The notes under the pieces: generated by a model
The model's database searches: none
Told to the model about the DNA's origin: nothing
The model's input: only the letters and a program-made list of their open reading frames with translations
Part shown: positions 16,886 to 25,822 of the stretch, in pieces
Position numbering within the stretch: the first letter of the stretch is position 1
Layout of the letters: the number at the start of each line of letters is the position of its first letter
Origin: Fodinibius roseus
Lineage (GTDB): Bacteria > Bacteroidota > Rhodothermia > Balneolales > Balneolaceae
Direction: 5' to 3'
DNA length: 58,950 nucleotides
Assembly: GCF_900129315.1 (NCBI RefSeq)
Contig: NZ_FQUS01000026.1
Coordinates: forward strand, 1 to 58,950
Translations under genes and position numbers: made by a program

Positions 16886-17347
16886 ATGGAACAGACGATA
16901 GAACGATTTCCCCAGCGAGCCGAAACGCAAATGATTCCCGAATATGCAGCGGATAAGAAAGGATTGGTGACGGTTGATATAACGTGGGGAGAAATTCAAC
17001 CGATGCAGGCCGCCGAAGGAGTACAAACCGTCGGTGAAGAGGAAGTAATCAGGCATCTTGAAAAGGGACTGCCGGTGGTTGATGTACGTGCTCCGGGTAC
17101 GCGTCATGGAGCGGGTATTCCCGGAACAGCTGCCATTCGCCTTTCAGATATTGTGGAACGCATGGATGAGCTGGACCGGGCAAAGCCGACGGTTTTCTTC
17201 TGCAACGGTCCGCAGTGCCCGCAGTCGCAGAAGGCGATCAACATGCTGCTTGAGGCAGGGTATCCCGCTGAAAAGATGTGGTACTACCGCGGAGGAATAC
17301 ACGACTGGATCACCCTGGGGTTACCGGTTGTGAAAGACAGTGAATAA
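16886..17347 (+). CDS. Rhodanese-domain sulfurtransferase
   Basis: The 153-residue protein has an N-terminal extension (~1-50) and a single rhodanese domain: VVDVRAPGTRHGAGIPGTAAIRLSDI, then the active loop VFFCNGPQCPQSQKA. The catalytic Cys is in this loop with a second Cys three to four residues on, and YYRGGIHDWITLGLP follows. It transfers sulfane sulfur. It is the last gene of the efflux operon and converges on the next gene with a 9-base gap. Confidence 0.88.
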   Translation: MEQTIERFPQRAETQMIPEYAADKKGLVTVDITWGEIQPMQAAEGVQTVGEEEVIRHLEKGLPVVDVRAPGTRHGAGIPGTAAIRLSDIVERMDELDRAKPTVFFCNGPQCPQSQKAINMLLEAGYPAEKMWYYRGGIHDWITLGLPVVKDSE

Positions 17348-17356
17348 CGATTTAGA

Positions 17357-18055
17357 TCAAATCAGCCGTATTACAAAATAGCTGCCATCATCTTTACTGG
17401 TAAATTTTTGCCATATAATACCCCGGTTCCTTTCAATGATTTCAAAGACACGGTACCCAAATCCTTTCATTTTGATGCCCAGTACATATACACCGATATC
17501 TACTTCCGAGTTAATTTGATACTGTCCGGCTTGTAGCGTATCGTTGGATACCACCCGGCGGTCAAAAATGGTTATTTTGCTTTTACCTCCCAGAAAACCC
17601 ACCAGTCCCTTGTCGATATTCAAAGCAAATTCAATAGGTTTCATCTCCCATCCGGGCTCGGGAGAAACCGGGTAAAATGTTTTCGTATCCAGCAGATTGA
17701 CTTTAATTTCGCTGCCTTTGCCATAGTCGGTAAACGGAAAAACATTTAACAATACCTGTTGTTCATCCGGCCTGCAGGTATAAAGGGTTTTGGTGCTGTC
17801 CTGAAGTTCTCCTTCTGCGTTATACGAATACAGCTCTACCGGAAGGCGGTAGGTTTCGTCGTTCTCCTCGATAGAACCGACTAGGAGCTTTTGAAAGGAT
17901 TCCAGCTCTCCCTCTTTGTTATAATTGCACTTTTTGTACTCGTTGTCGTCGATCTCAAAGAGCAGCATTTCTTCAGATTGTTGGGCATGGAGGAGATGAG
18001 CCGGAAGCAAAACCGCCAAAAGGATAATGCTTAAGGAGAAAATATTTAAACGCAT
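17357..18055 (-). CDS. Exported protein of unknown function
   Basis: The 232-residue protein has a signal peptide (MRLNIFSLSIILLAVLLPAHLLHAQ). The mature part looks beta-rich (LYSYNAEGELQDS, KSKITIFDRRVV, QINSEVDIGVYVLGIKMKGFGYRVF). I recognise no family. It follows the ion-channel gene by 8 bases on the same strand, so the two are probably co-transcribed, and it would act in the periplasm or outer membrane. Confidence 0.7.
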   Translation of the reverse strand: MRLNIFSLSIILLAVLLPAHLLHAQQSEEMLLFEIDDNEYKKCNYNKEGELESFQKLLVGSIEENDETYRLPVELYSYNAEGELQDSTKTLYTCRPDEQQVLLNVFPFTDYGKGSEIKVNLLDTKTFYPVSPEPGWEMKPIEFALNIDKGLVGFLGGKSKITIFDRRVVSNDTLQAGQYQINSEVDIGVYVLGIKMKGFGYRVFEIIERNRGIIWQKFTSKDDGSYFVIRLI

Positions 18056-18063
18056 AATGACGG

Positions 18064-19089
18064 TTAATCTGAGTTGGTAATTTGTTGTTTGGGATAAATA
18101 TCATTCCAACTCCAGCCATTGCTTTGCAACAGTCCATTCAATGAACACCTGCGTTCGTGAATTTCTTTCTGGCAGGAAGAAATTGCAGATTTTTGTTCCA
18201 ATGGAATCTTGTTGGATTTCAGATACTGAAGATGCGGTGTATTGTGAGTAATTTCAAAATTTTTTTGCTGATAATGATGACTGGCTGTATCAAGAAACTT
18301 TGTAATCGCATCCCTGAGCGGTCTAATATCTTTTTCTCGCCATGTTTTTGATTCAACGTGATGGGTCAGAATAGTTAATGCTTCATCTACATTTACCAGA
18401 TTTATGGATAGTGATTCATCCCTGGCAGTACTGTAAAAATAATGCACAGCCGGGTGAGCATAGTGATTCTGGTTATGTTTGTTGATCATCTCCCTGAGTC
18501 TGGCAGAAATATCAGTCAAAATAGAGAAGCGCTCTCCATCATAGAAACTGGCTGCAAGTTCTTCGGGAGAATCTCCCATATTTGTTATAAAAAGGCTGAG
18601 ATTTCTCTTGTGGATCACCGCCGTGGTCAGGCTCATCAGATAAGTCATGGCGGTAGTTATGAAAATAAAGCCGGCAAACGAAAAGGCGGCCATTATAATT
18701 TGCCACCCTTCGGAACCCGGTACATAGTCACCTACTCCCAGGGTGGAAAGGGTATATCCGCTTACATACAGCTTGGTAAGAACGCTTGCGGCAGATCCTG
18801 TGCCCGCCTCTACTATAGCGCGGGGATCGCTGACGAGCAGCAGGAAAAATCCGATCCATAAAAGCCCGATCCACATTCCAAGAAGAAAAAGGATATGCGT
18901 TACCCCGGAGTAGCGCAACGCGTTTCTCCGGGGGACATACCTGTTCAAAAAAAGAAAAAGAGACGAGAGGAACCGGCTCGTCAACCGGGACAGGTATCCT
19001 GCCCCGTTGAAGGAAAGCGTGGTATAGAAAAAGTCGTAAGCAATTACGACGATTATGGTGATACCTAAAATAAGATAAAATGTATGCAT
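18064..19089 (-). CDS. Two-helix potassium/ion channel family protein
   Basis: The 341-residue protein has hydrophobic helices at ~3-22, ~65-87 and ~130-158 and a pore loop with the selectivity-filter-like STLGVGDYVPG (~115-125), close to the TVGYGD of K+ channels. The cytoplasmic C-terminal half is mostly helical with no recognised nucleotide-binding domain. It probably conducts K+ or another monovalent cation. It lies directly downstream of the complex I-like operon on the same strand, with 246 bases and a palindromic repeat between. Confidence 0.78.
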   Translation of the reverse strand: MHTFYLILGITIIVVIAYDFFYTTLSFNGAGYLSRLTSRFLSSLFLFLNRYVPRRNALRYSGVTHILFLLGMWIGLLWIGFFLLLVSDPRAIVEAGTGSAASVLTKLYVSGYTLSTLGVGDYVPGSEGWQIIMAAFSFAGFIFITTAMTYLMSLTTAVIHKRNLSLFITNMGDSPEELAASFYDGERFSILTDISARLREMINKHNQNHYAHPAVHYFYSTARDESLSINLVNVDEALTILTHHVESKTWREKDIRPLRDAITKFLDTASHHYQQKNFEITHNTPHLQYLKSNKIPLEQKSAISSCQKEIHERRCSLNGLLQSNGWSWNDIYPKQQITNSD

Positions 19090-19237
19090 GTTTGGTTTCC
19101 TAATTAATTTTTCTTTGTCTGACCCACTGCTAACCCTCCTTCCAAGAACTTATGATCCCGACAGATCGAAAACTATCAAATTTTTGAACTTAAATTTATT
19201 ATCCAAGTGCATATTTTCAGTATCTCTTGTCTATGTT

Positions 19238-19292
19238 GACCCACCCCCGGCCCCTCCCTACGTCGAAAGACACGCCGCAAGGAGGGGGAGTT
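19238..19292. repeat. Dispersed GC-rich palindromic repeat, copy 2
   Basis: It matches 2502-2555 over GACCCACCCC, CCCCTCCCTA, a CG-rich middle and CAAGGAGGGG-AGTT. It lies between the complex I-like operon and the ion-channel gene and may attenuate read-through. The rest of 19090-19335 holds no gene; one isolated TTTAAG is at 19189-19194 (reverse strand). Confidence 0.7.
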
Positions 19293-19335
19293 TTTCGATG
19301 CCCTTGAAGGAGGTTTGGAGGATGGCATTTTCTAT

Positions 19336-20697
19336 TCAAGCCAGAAACCACTGCACGCCAATTCCCGCAGCTATAGTTAAGGCAAATGTGCTTATCCATA
19401 CGAAGGATGTTCCCGGAGCGTAAGTTTTGATTTGCCTATCTTCGGTCTCTTGAAAAAACATGGGTACCACAATGCGCATATAGACCGCCAGAGAGATGGC
19501 ACTGTTCAGGATGGCAACAACCGCCAGCCAGCTATACCCGGATTCTATGGCTGCCCCAAACAGTAGAAATTTACCGGCAAAGCCAGCCAGGGGCGGCATC
19601 CCCACCAGGGAGAGCAGGAAAATGGTCATGCCCACGGCCTGCCAGGGGCGGCGTTTTCCCATGCCTTTAAAATCGTCCAGCCGGGTACCTTCTCCCAAAG
19701 TAATGGCAAAAGCGCCGGTGTTCATAAGGGCATAGGCTACCCCGAATACCACCAGTGAATCGATCGCAAGCGAACTTTGTCCCACTCCGATAACGCCCAA
19801 CACGTAATACCCTGACTGGGCAACGGTGGAGTAGGCCAGCAGCCGGATCACATTGTTCTGCCAAAGGGCCACCACATTGCCAAAGGTCATGGACAGCGCG
19901 GCCAGTACGGCCAGGATCAGCGGCCAGTCAACAAGGGAAACCGGAAGATCACGAACCACCTGTGCGAGTGCAAACAGGGCTCCTATCTTGGGAACTACCG
20001 ACAGATAGGCGGCGATGGAGACGGGGGCGCCTTCGAAGGTGTCGGGTATCCAGAAATGGACGGGAAACAGGGAAGCCGCATAGCCGATTCCAATTACCAG
20101 GGTAATAAAGCCGAACATAACGGCATAAGAGGATAAGTCAGGATTGTTAATCCCGGAAATCAGCGTGGTGCCGGCAAGGCCCGCCCAGTAGGTTAGCCCG
20201 AAAAGCATGATGGCTCCGGCAACCGATCCGTAAATAAAATACTTCATTGCTCCTTCGCTGGAAGGGCCGTTTCTGGGGTGAGCTGCCATGGCCATACCGG
20301 CAAGAGTACCAATAAGCAGGCCCAGTACAATGAACATGAGATCTCCGCTGCCCGCCAAAATCATGGCTCCCAAGGCTGAAAAGCCCATCAGACTGTATAT
20401 GGTGCCTTCGCGGGCCGAATCTTTCAGCTCCGACCGGCCCAGCAATGCAAAAAGGATGGTTGCCGGTCCCAGAATGATGACGGCCCACAAGCTGAGTGCG
20501 TCAACACGGAAGGTAGTGGAAAAAGCGGTGGTATCTGTCCCCAGCAAATCTACGGCAACACCGGTGGCTGTGAGCATGCCAACCACCAAAGCCCATAGTG
20601 CAGCCCGGGGGAGTCGGGCCATTTCCAGGCATAACACGATAGCCGTGGTGGATAAAACAATAAGCTGTGGTAAAATATTCAGTAAATCTGTGGCCAT
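19336..20697 (-). CDS. NuoN-like antiporter-type subunit
   Basis: The 453-residue polytopic protein of the NuoN/Mrp antiporter family includes SLFPVHFWIPDTFEGAPVSIAAYLSVVPKIGALFAL, GNVVALWQNNVIRLLAYSTVAQSGY and SLVGMPPLAGFAGKF. Compared with E. coli NuoN, the TM5 Glu position appears hydrophobic (LGLLIGTLAG) and the TM7 Lys appears to be Ala (GYAASLFP); the TM8 Lys (VPKIG) is kept. This subunit may therefore not pump. It is the last gene of the A-BD-H-J-K-L-M-N operon; NuoM ends 5 bases upstream. Confidence 0.88.
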   Translation of the reverse strand: MATDLLNILPQLIVLSTTAIVLCLEMARLPRAALWALVVGMLTATGVAVDLLGTDTTAFSTTFRVDALSLWAVIILGPATILFALLGRSELKDSAREGTIYSLMGFSALGAMILAGSGDLMFIVLGLLIGTLAGMAMAAHPRNGPSSEGAMKYFIYGSVAGAIMLFGLTYWAGLAGTTLISGINNPDLSSYAVMFGFITLVIGIGYAASLFPVHFWIPDTFEGAPVSIAAYLSVVPKIGALFALAQVVRDLPVSLVDWPLILAVLAALSMTFGNVVALWQNNVIRLLAYSTVAQSGYYVLGVIGVGQSSLAIDSLVVFGVAYALMNTGAFAITLGEGTRLDDFKGMGKRRPWQAVGMTIFLLSLVGMPPLAGFAGKFLLFGAAIESGYSWLAVVAILNSAISLAVYMRIVVPMFFQETEDRQIKTYAPGTSFVWISTFALTIAAGIGVQWFLA

Positions 20698-20702
20698 TGT
20701 TA

Positions 20703-22181
20703 TTACAGTCCGAAGAAATTAGTGGTAGCGTGAATCATCGAGAGCAGGGAATCGGGATAGATACCAATCAGTATGGTAGCTAATATCAAAGGAACAATAG
20801 CCCACAGCTCCCGGCTTCCCAAATCTTTAACTCCGCTAAATCCTTCCGCCAGGGTACCTAAAAATACTTTTTGAATAGCCCGCAGGTACAGGGCTGTGGT
20901 AATCGGCAAGCCAATGATAATGATGCCGACGGCGATCGGGTACACATCGAAGCCGCCTAAAAAGATTTGAAACTCGGCAGGGAAATGAGCCAGCCCGGGC
21001 AACCCCAGAGAAGCAAAGGCCGCGAGCATAAAAAGTCCGCTTAAAATCGGATAGGCTTTTAGCAGCCCGCTCATTTCGTTCATTTCCCGCGTACCAGTGC
21101 GATCCTGGAGAGCTCCTACCAGCAGGAAAAGCACCCCTGTAACCACACCGTGGCTTATCATTTGAAGTACCGCTCCGTCCAGGGCAATCATGCCGGATGT
21201 GGTAGTGGTGACGGCTGCTATGGCCACACCGAATATCAGATACCCCATGTGGTTTACACTGGTGTAGGCCACCATCCGCTTGATATCGGTTTGGGCCAGG
21301 GCTACGAAAGCCCCGTACAGCGCTGTAAAGACGGCAACGACGATGACGTAGGGTGCAAATTCACGAAATGCATCAGGCGTCATTTGCAAAGGAAAGCGAA
21401 TAAAACCATAGGTGCCCAGTTTCAGCAACACCCCCGCCAGGATGGCACTTCCCGCAGCAGGTGCTTCGGTGTGGGCCAAAGGAAGCCAGGTGTGGAACGG
21501 GAAAAGCGGTGTTTTAATAGCAAAAGCGATAAATAATCCCCAGAACGTAAGCGTAGCTGCAAGTCCGGTTATGGTGGGATTTGCTACCAACTGTTGTATG
21601 TCAAACGTATTGGGATCGGAAAAAAGATACAGCGCCAAAAACGCCAGCAGCAGAAACAAACTGCCTACCAGGGTATAGATAAAGAAAGTTAAAGCCGCCT
21701 TTTTGCGATGTTCGTGCCCCCATTTGGCTATTATGAAATACATGCCAACAAGAGTGATTTCAAAAAACACGTAAAAAAGGAAGAGGTCAAGCGAAAGGAA
21801 TACCCCAAGACAGGCGGTCTCCAGCATCAGAACCAGTTCAATAAAGATATTGGCATTATCCTTGATCTTTGCAGAAAAAATCAGCGAGGTCAGGAACAAA
21901 AATGCCGTCAACAGCACCAGGGGAAAACTGATGCCGTCCACCCCGAGCCGGTAAGCTATGCCTAAGGATGGTATCCAGCTGAGTTCTTCAATTTGTGACA
22001 AACCACTGCCTATACCCTGTATCCAGATCATAATAGCAGCCAACAGGGTGAGTGAGGCAAAGGCTATCCCAATACCATAGGCGGTTTTGGTTTGTTTGGG
22101 GCGGAGTACCATAATGACAAGGGCCCCAAAAACCGGCAGGAATGTAGTGATAGAGAGTAATGGTAATGATGAAAAATCCAT
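20703..22181 (-). CDS. NuoM-like antiporter-type subunit
   Basis: This 492-residue membrane subunit has family motifs FYVFFEITLVGMYFIIAKWG (TM5 Glu), FAIKTPLFPFHTWLPLAHTEAPAAGSAILAGVLLKLGTYGF (two channel lysines), KRMVAYTSVNHMGY and ASLGLPGLAHFPAEF. The residues thought essential for proton transfer in complex I are all present. It lies 3 bases after NuoL and 5 before NuoN. Confidence 0.93.
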   Translation of the reverse strand: MDFSSLPLLSITTFLPVFGALVIMVLRPKQTKTAYGIGIAFASLTLLAAIMIWIQGIGSGLSQIEELSWIPSLGIAYRLGVDGISFPLVLLTAFLFLTSLIFSAKIKDNANIFIELVLMLETACLGVFLSLDLFLFYVFFEITLVGMYFIIAKWGHEHRKKAALTFFIYTLVGSLFLLLAFLALYLFSDPNTFDIQQLVANPTITGLAATLTFWGLFIAFAIKTPLFPFHTWLPLAHTEAPAAGSAILAGVLLKLGTYGFIRFPLQMTPDAFREFAPYVIVVAVFTALYGAFVALAQTDIKRMVAYTSVNHMGYLIFGVAIAAVTTTTSGMIALDGAVLQMISHGVVTGVLFLLVGALQDRTGTREMNEMSGLLKAYPILSGLFMLAAFASLGLPGLAHFPAEFQIFLGGFDVYPIAVGIIIIGLPITTALYLRAIQKVFLGTLAEGFSGVKDLGSRELWAIVPLILATILIGIYPDSLLSMIHATTNFFGL

Positions 22182-22184
22182 GAT

Positions 22185-24071
22185 TTACAGATAGGTTAGT
22201 GATAAAATAATTAAAGCTAAGATCATACCGTACACCGACCACGCCAGCTCCCGGTGAACCAGTCCCGATTGAATGCTCCGGCTGTAATGGCCCAGTCGCT
22301 GGACGGAGGCTACGAGCCCGGCAATCCACTCCACAATGCCGCGATCGTCCGTTATTTGGGTCCATTGGCTGATGTTCAGATTGAATGCCCCGATTTGGTT
22401 AACCACAAATGACACCGCACGGTCCGGAACGTCCGCCAGCCAGCGCGCCAACATCAAAAACGCCTTGCCAATCTCAAAGACAGATTGAAGGAGAAATTGT
22501 TCGATCAGGTTTGCGGCGGCTGCCAGCATCTGAAACGGTTGCACGATAACATTGGTGTAGCCGCCTGCTACGGGATAGTTATCCCGGAAAAATATCCACA
22601 CCCGGTTTTTAAAGACGGGAGCGGTGGCAACCCAGCCTGCTGCCAAACCAAGAAAAGCAGCTCCAAGACCGCTTATCATGGCAATGTTGTCTTTTGGAAT
22701 GGAAAAACCTGACGTTTCAACCAAAGGATCCAGAAACAACCAGCCTGCAATAACAGCCGTTACCAGGGTTAGAAATCCGAGATGCATCCAGGACAGTTTT
22801 TTTGGCTTTTCTTCCGGTTCGCTGTGTCCTTTCCATAAAATTCCGAATGCGCGGCCCATATAGATAGCAGTAAAAAAGGCTCCAATCAGCACAGCGGGAA
22901 AGTACCATGAGGCCGGGTCGGCCTGCAGGCCTGCCGTCAGGATGGCATCCTTCGACCAAAAGCCGATTAATGGAGGGATCCCGGCCAGGGCCAGCCCGGA
23001 CACAGCGAATCCTGAAAAAGCCAGTTTCAGTTTCTTTCCGGAGCCTTTGAGTTTTTCGTAATTTGTGGAATGCATCTCGTGCTGAAAGATTCCGGCTCCC
23101 AGGAACAAGCTGCTTTTCATAAAGGCGTGGGCAATCAGGTGGGCCAGGGCCGCGGCCGGATACCCGGCGCCAATAGCCAGCGCCATAAAACCAAGCTGAC
23201 TTGAGGTGGACGCGGCAAGCATGCGTTTGATATCTTCGGAAAATATGGCGGTTGCACCGGTGAGCAGGATGGTTATTCCTCCCACTAAGCCGATCCAGAA
23301 CAGGGCCTCCGGCGGGAAAAGAGGGAAGGCTTTAAGCAGCAGAATAATACCTGCCGCCACCATTGTGGCCGAATGCAGCAGGGCCGAAACAGGTGTTGGG
23401 CCTGCCATGGCTGCCGAAAGCCAGCTCTGGAAAGGAACCTGTGCCGATTTACCCATTACCGCCAGCAGCAGAGCCAGGGTTCCCACTACAGAAACGCCCT
23501 GTACGGGTTCAGCCAAAATCTGGCTGGACCCGCCGGCAAGAATGATAACAAACACCCCGACATAGAGCCCAAGGTCGGCCACACGGTTCATAGTAAACGC
23601 TTTGTTTGCGGCGTCACCAGCTTCTTTCTTCCAGTACCAGGTACCGATCAGCAAATAGGAGGCAAAGCCCATAACTTCCCAGGCTATCACAAACAAGATC
23701 CAGTCTCCGGCTAACACCAACAGCTGCATGGCTCCCATAAACAGCGTTATGCCGCTCCAAAAACGGAGTTTTCCTTTTTCTTCTTTCATATACCCGATGG
23801 CATACACAAAAATGGAGGTGGTAATCACAGCGACAACCAGGGAAAGTACGGCTGCCATTTCTGTGGCTTCAAGGCGAAAGAGCATTCTCGGAAGCCCGGC
23901 AAATTGCAGTTGAGTAACAGCGCCGTTCAAAGCGGCCCTAAAAAGCAGTATCGAACCGGCCAGCGAGCCTGCTGCTCCGGTTAAGGCTGCATACCCTATT
24001 TTTTTTCGGGTTACGATAATCAAGGCACTTGCCGCCAGGGGAGCTAATATGGTAAGTAATATTGCTGCCAT
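22185..24071 (-). CDS. NuoL-like antiporter-type subunit
   Basis: This 628-residue membrane subunit has WEVMGFASYLLIGTWYWKKEA (TM5 Glu), MGKSAQVPFQSWLSAAMAGPTPVSALLHSATMV (channel Lys and His), DIKRMLAASTSSQLGF and a C-terminal tail long enough for the lateral helix that spans the arm in complex I. It appears fully equipped for proton translocation. It follows NuoK by 7 bases. Confidence 0.93.
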   Translation of the reverse strand: MAAILLTILAPLAASALIIVTRKKIGYAALTGAAGSLAGSILLFRAALNGAVTQLQFAGLPRMLFRLEATEMAAVLSLVVAVITTSIFVYAIGYMKEEKGKLRFWSGITLFMGAMQLLVLAGDWILFVIAWEVMGFASYLLIGTWYWKKEAGDAANKAFTMNRVADLGLYVGVFVIILAGGSSQILAEPVQGVSVVGTLALLLAVMGKSAQVPFQSWLSAAMAGPTPVSALLHSATMVAAGIILLLKAFPLFPPEALFWIGLVGGITILLTGATAIFSEDIKRMLAASTSSQLGFMALAIGAGYPAAALAHLIAHAFMKSSLFLGAGIFQHEMHSTNYEKLKGSGKKLKLAFSGFAVSGLALAGIPPLIGFWSKDAILTAGLQADPASWYFPAVLIGAFFTAIYMGRAFGILWKGHSEPEEKPKKLSWMHLGFLTLVTAVIAGWLFLDPLVETSGFSIPKDNIAMISGLGAAFLGLAAGWVATAPVFKNRVWIFFRDNYPVAGGYTNVIVQPFQMLAAAANLIEQFLLQSVFEIGKAFLMLARWLADVPDRAVSFVVNQIGAFNLNISQWTQITDDRGIVEWIAGLVASVQRLGHYSRSIQSGLVHRELAWSVYGMILALIILSLTYL

Positions 24072-24078
24072 AGAGGGA

Positions 24079-24387
24079 CTATCCTTTTAATTCTGCTGAT
24101 TCTTCCATTTCAACCGTTCCCGAGGTACGGAACCGCTGGGTGGCAATGGCAAAGCCGACGGCTCCTTCCAAAGCCATCACGGTCATCGCGATCAATACAA
24201 ACATTTGTATAGAAAAAGCCTCGGGGTGCAGGTATCGCCAAAAAGCCACAAGGTTTATCATGGAGGCCCCAAGCATCAGTTCAATGCCCATCATGATCAT
24301 GACCAAATTTGTCTGGCTCAAGGCGCCGTAGAGCCCTATACCAAAAAGGACGGCGGCAATAATAAGGGCTGTAATTAATAGCTCCAT
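24079..24387 (-). CDS. NuoK-like subunit
   Basis: The 102-residue protein has three helices. Both conserved membrane glutamates are visible: GIELML (TM2) and ALEGAVGFAI (TM3). These form part of the central hydrophilic axis in complex I and in MrpC proteins. It lies 5 bases after NuoJ. Confidence 0.93.
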   Translation of the reverse strand: MELLITALIIAAVLFGIGLYGALSQTNLVMIMMGIELMLGASMINLVAFWRYLHPEAFSIQMFVLIAMTVMALEGAVGFAIATQRFRTSGTVEMEESAELKG

Positions 24388-24392
24388 AGTGT

Positions 24393-24911
24393 TTACTTCT
24401 CCACGCTGTTTTTAATTGACAATGCGACTGCAATAGAGGCGATCATTCCGGTAAGAATGGTCACCCCGGCGGTTTCGAAGATCATCATCGACCGCTTCAG
24501 AATTTCCATACCCAGCAGCCGGTTTTGCTCATGCGGCCCCGGGAACTGAGTAGCTATTGTACCCCAGTCGGCGGCAAGAGCGGCACCGACTATCAATACA
24601 GTTACAATTACGCCCGCTGCTATGGAGATATTTTTCTGGTGATACATATCCATCTGTCCCAGCCCGCCCGGATCCATCATGTACATCATCATAAAGATGG
24701 CCATAATGCTCATTTCGGTTCCCATCATCATGATTTGCAGAACACCCAAAAATTCGGCTTCCATAACGAGAAATAATATGCCGATGGCCACCATGGACGC
24801 CAGAAGTGAGAGAGCGGAACGGACCATGGAGCTGGTCATGAAGACGCGCCACCCGAACCAGATGGCCGCCAGGCCGAATATAATAAGTAATATGAGTTGT
24901 ACAGATATCAT
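24393..24911 (-). CDS. NuoJ-like subunit
   Basis: The 172-residue protein has five predicted helices. It carries the family pattern VRSALSLLASMVAIGILFLVMEAEFLGVLQIMMMGTEMSIMAIFMMMYM, a Met-rich variant of the usual QIIVYVGAIMVLFLFVIML region. The usual Y-VGA kink segment is altered to MMMGTEM, which is odd for NuoJ. Its start overlaps the NuoH stop by 4 bases, indicating translational coupling. Confidence 0.85.
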   Translation of the reverse strand: MISVQLILLIIFGLAAIWFGWRVFMTSSMVRSALSLLASMVAIGILFLVMEAEFLGVLQIMMMGTEMSIMAIFMMMYMMDPGGLGQMDMYHQKNISIAAGVIVTVLIVGAALAADWGTIATQFPGPHEQNRLLGMEILKRSMMIFETAGVTILTGMIASIAVALSIKNSVEK

Positions 24912-25810
24912 AACAGCAAGACTACTCCTACTTGAAAAATGTTATAAAGAGCTAAAGGCACCCCGTACTTCCAGTTGTATTCCAACAGGTGGTCGTGCCG
25001 GATGCGCGGCATAAAACGGCCAATGGCAAAAAAGGAGGCCGCCACCAGCAGGGTCTTCAGAAAGGTCCAGACAAAATCGGGCAGCCAGGGCCCCATCCAT
25101 CCTCCCAGGTACAGTACCACTACCGCTGCCGATACGGTGAACACCAGGGTAAGCCGCCCCAGGCGAAACAGCAGCTTGCGGGCGCCGGTGAGATCAGCCC
25201 AGACGCCTCCTGCCAATTCTCCCCTGGCTGTCGGCAGGTCGAAAGGGGGAAGAAAGGTAATAGCCAGCGCTGAAATATAGAATAAAATAAAGCCCACCGG
25301 CTGGTACAAAATGTTCCACAGCCCTTGTTGGGATTCGACGATATCGGTTAAAAACATCGATTCGGCCCGCATCACCGTAGCCGTCAATGCCATAACCACC
25401 GGCATGGAGTAGGCGATAAGCTGGGCCAGCGCACGCCATCCCCCTACCATGGCGTACACACCGTTTATGGCCCACCCGGCCATCAAAAGTGCTACCATCA
25501 CATACACCAGGGCTGCATTGATAAACAGGGCGCCTGTCCCCAGATCGATGACCACGCTGCCCCGGCCGAAGGGCAGGATGGAAATGGTGAGTAGTATCAC
25601 TCCGATAAACAGAACCGGGGCGGTTTCAAAAAAGACTTTGTCGTGCTTCCGGGTTTTGATCTCCTCCCGGGCAAACAGCAGTAAAAATGAGCGAACGGGG
25701 CCGCCCCAGTTTACATGTCCCGTCACCGACCAGCGTTCCATTACTGCTGCCACATAAACACCGCTCAGAAACAGGAGGATAATGATAAAACCGGTTAAAA
25801 AAGGAGTCAT
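24908..25810 (-). CDS. NuoH-like subunit
   Basis: The 300-residue polytopic protein has the ER-containing first loop (AAVMERWSVTGHVNWGGPVRSFLLLFARE), the quinone-chamber loop FDLPTARGELAGG and a later LLEYNWKYGVPLALYN. In complex I this subunit links the membrane arm to the B and D subunits. The first-loop GPNRVG motif is altered to GPVRSF. It begins 12 bases after the His-rich B/D fusion, its expected physical partner. Confidence 0.88.
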   Translation of the reverse strand: MTPFLTGFIIILLFLSGVYVAAVMERWSVTGHVNWGGPVRSFLLLFAREEIKTRKHDKVFFETAPVLFIGVILLTISILPFGRGSVVIDLGTGALFINAALVYVMVALLMAGWAINGVYAMVGGWRALAQLIAYSMPVVMALTATVMRAESMFLTDIVESQQGLWNILYQPVGFILFYISALAITFLPPFDLPTARGELAGGVWADLTGARKLLFRLGRLTLVFTVSAAVVVLYLGGWMGPWLPDFVWTFLKTLLVAASFFAIGRFMPRIRHDHLLEYNWKYGVPLALYNIFQVGVVLLL

Positions 25811-25822
25811 AAATAGCGTCTG

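Noticed and set aside
19189-19194. TTTAAG before the ion-channel gene
   Set aside because: Only one half-site is present; no second TTTAAG at 11 bp, so it was not counted as a box.
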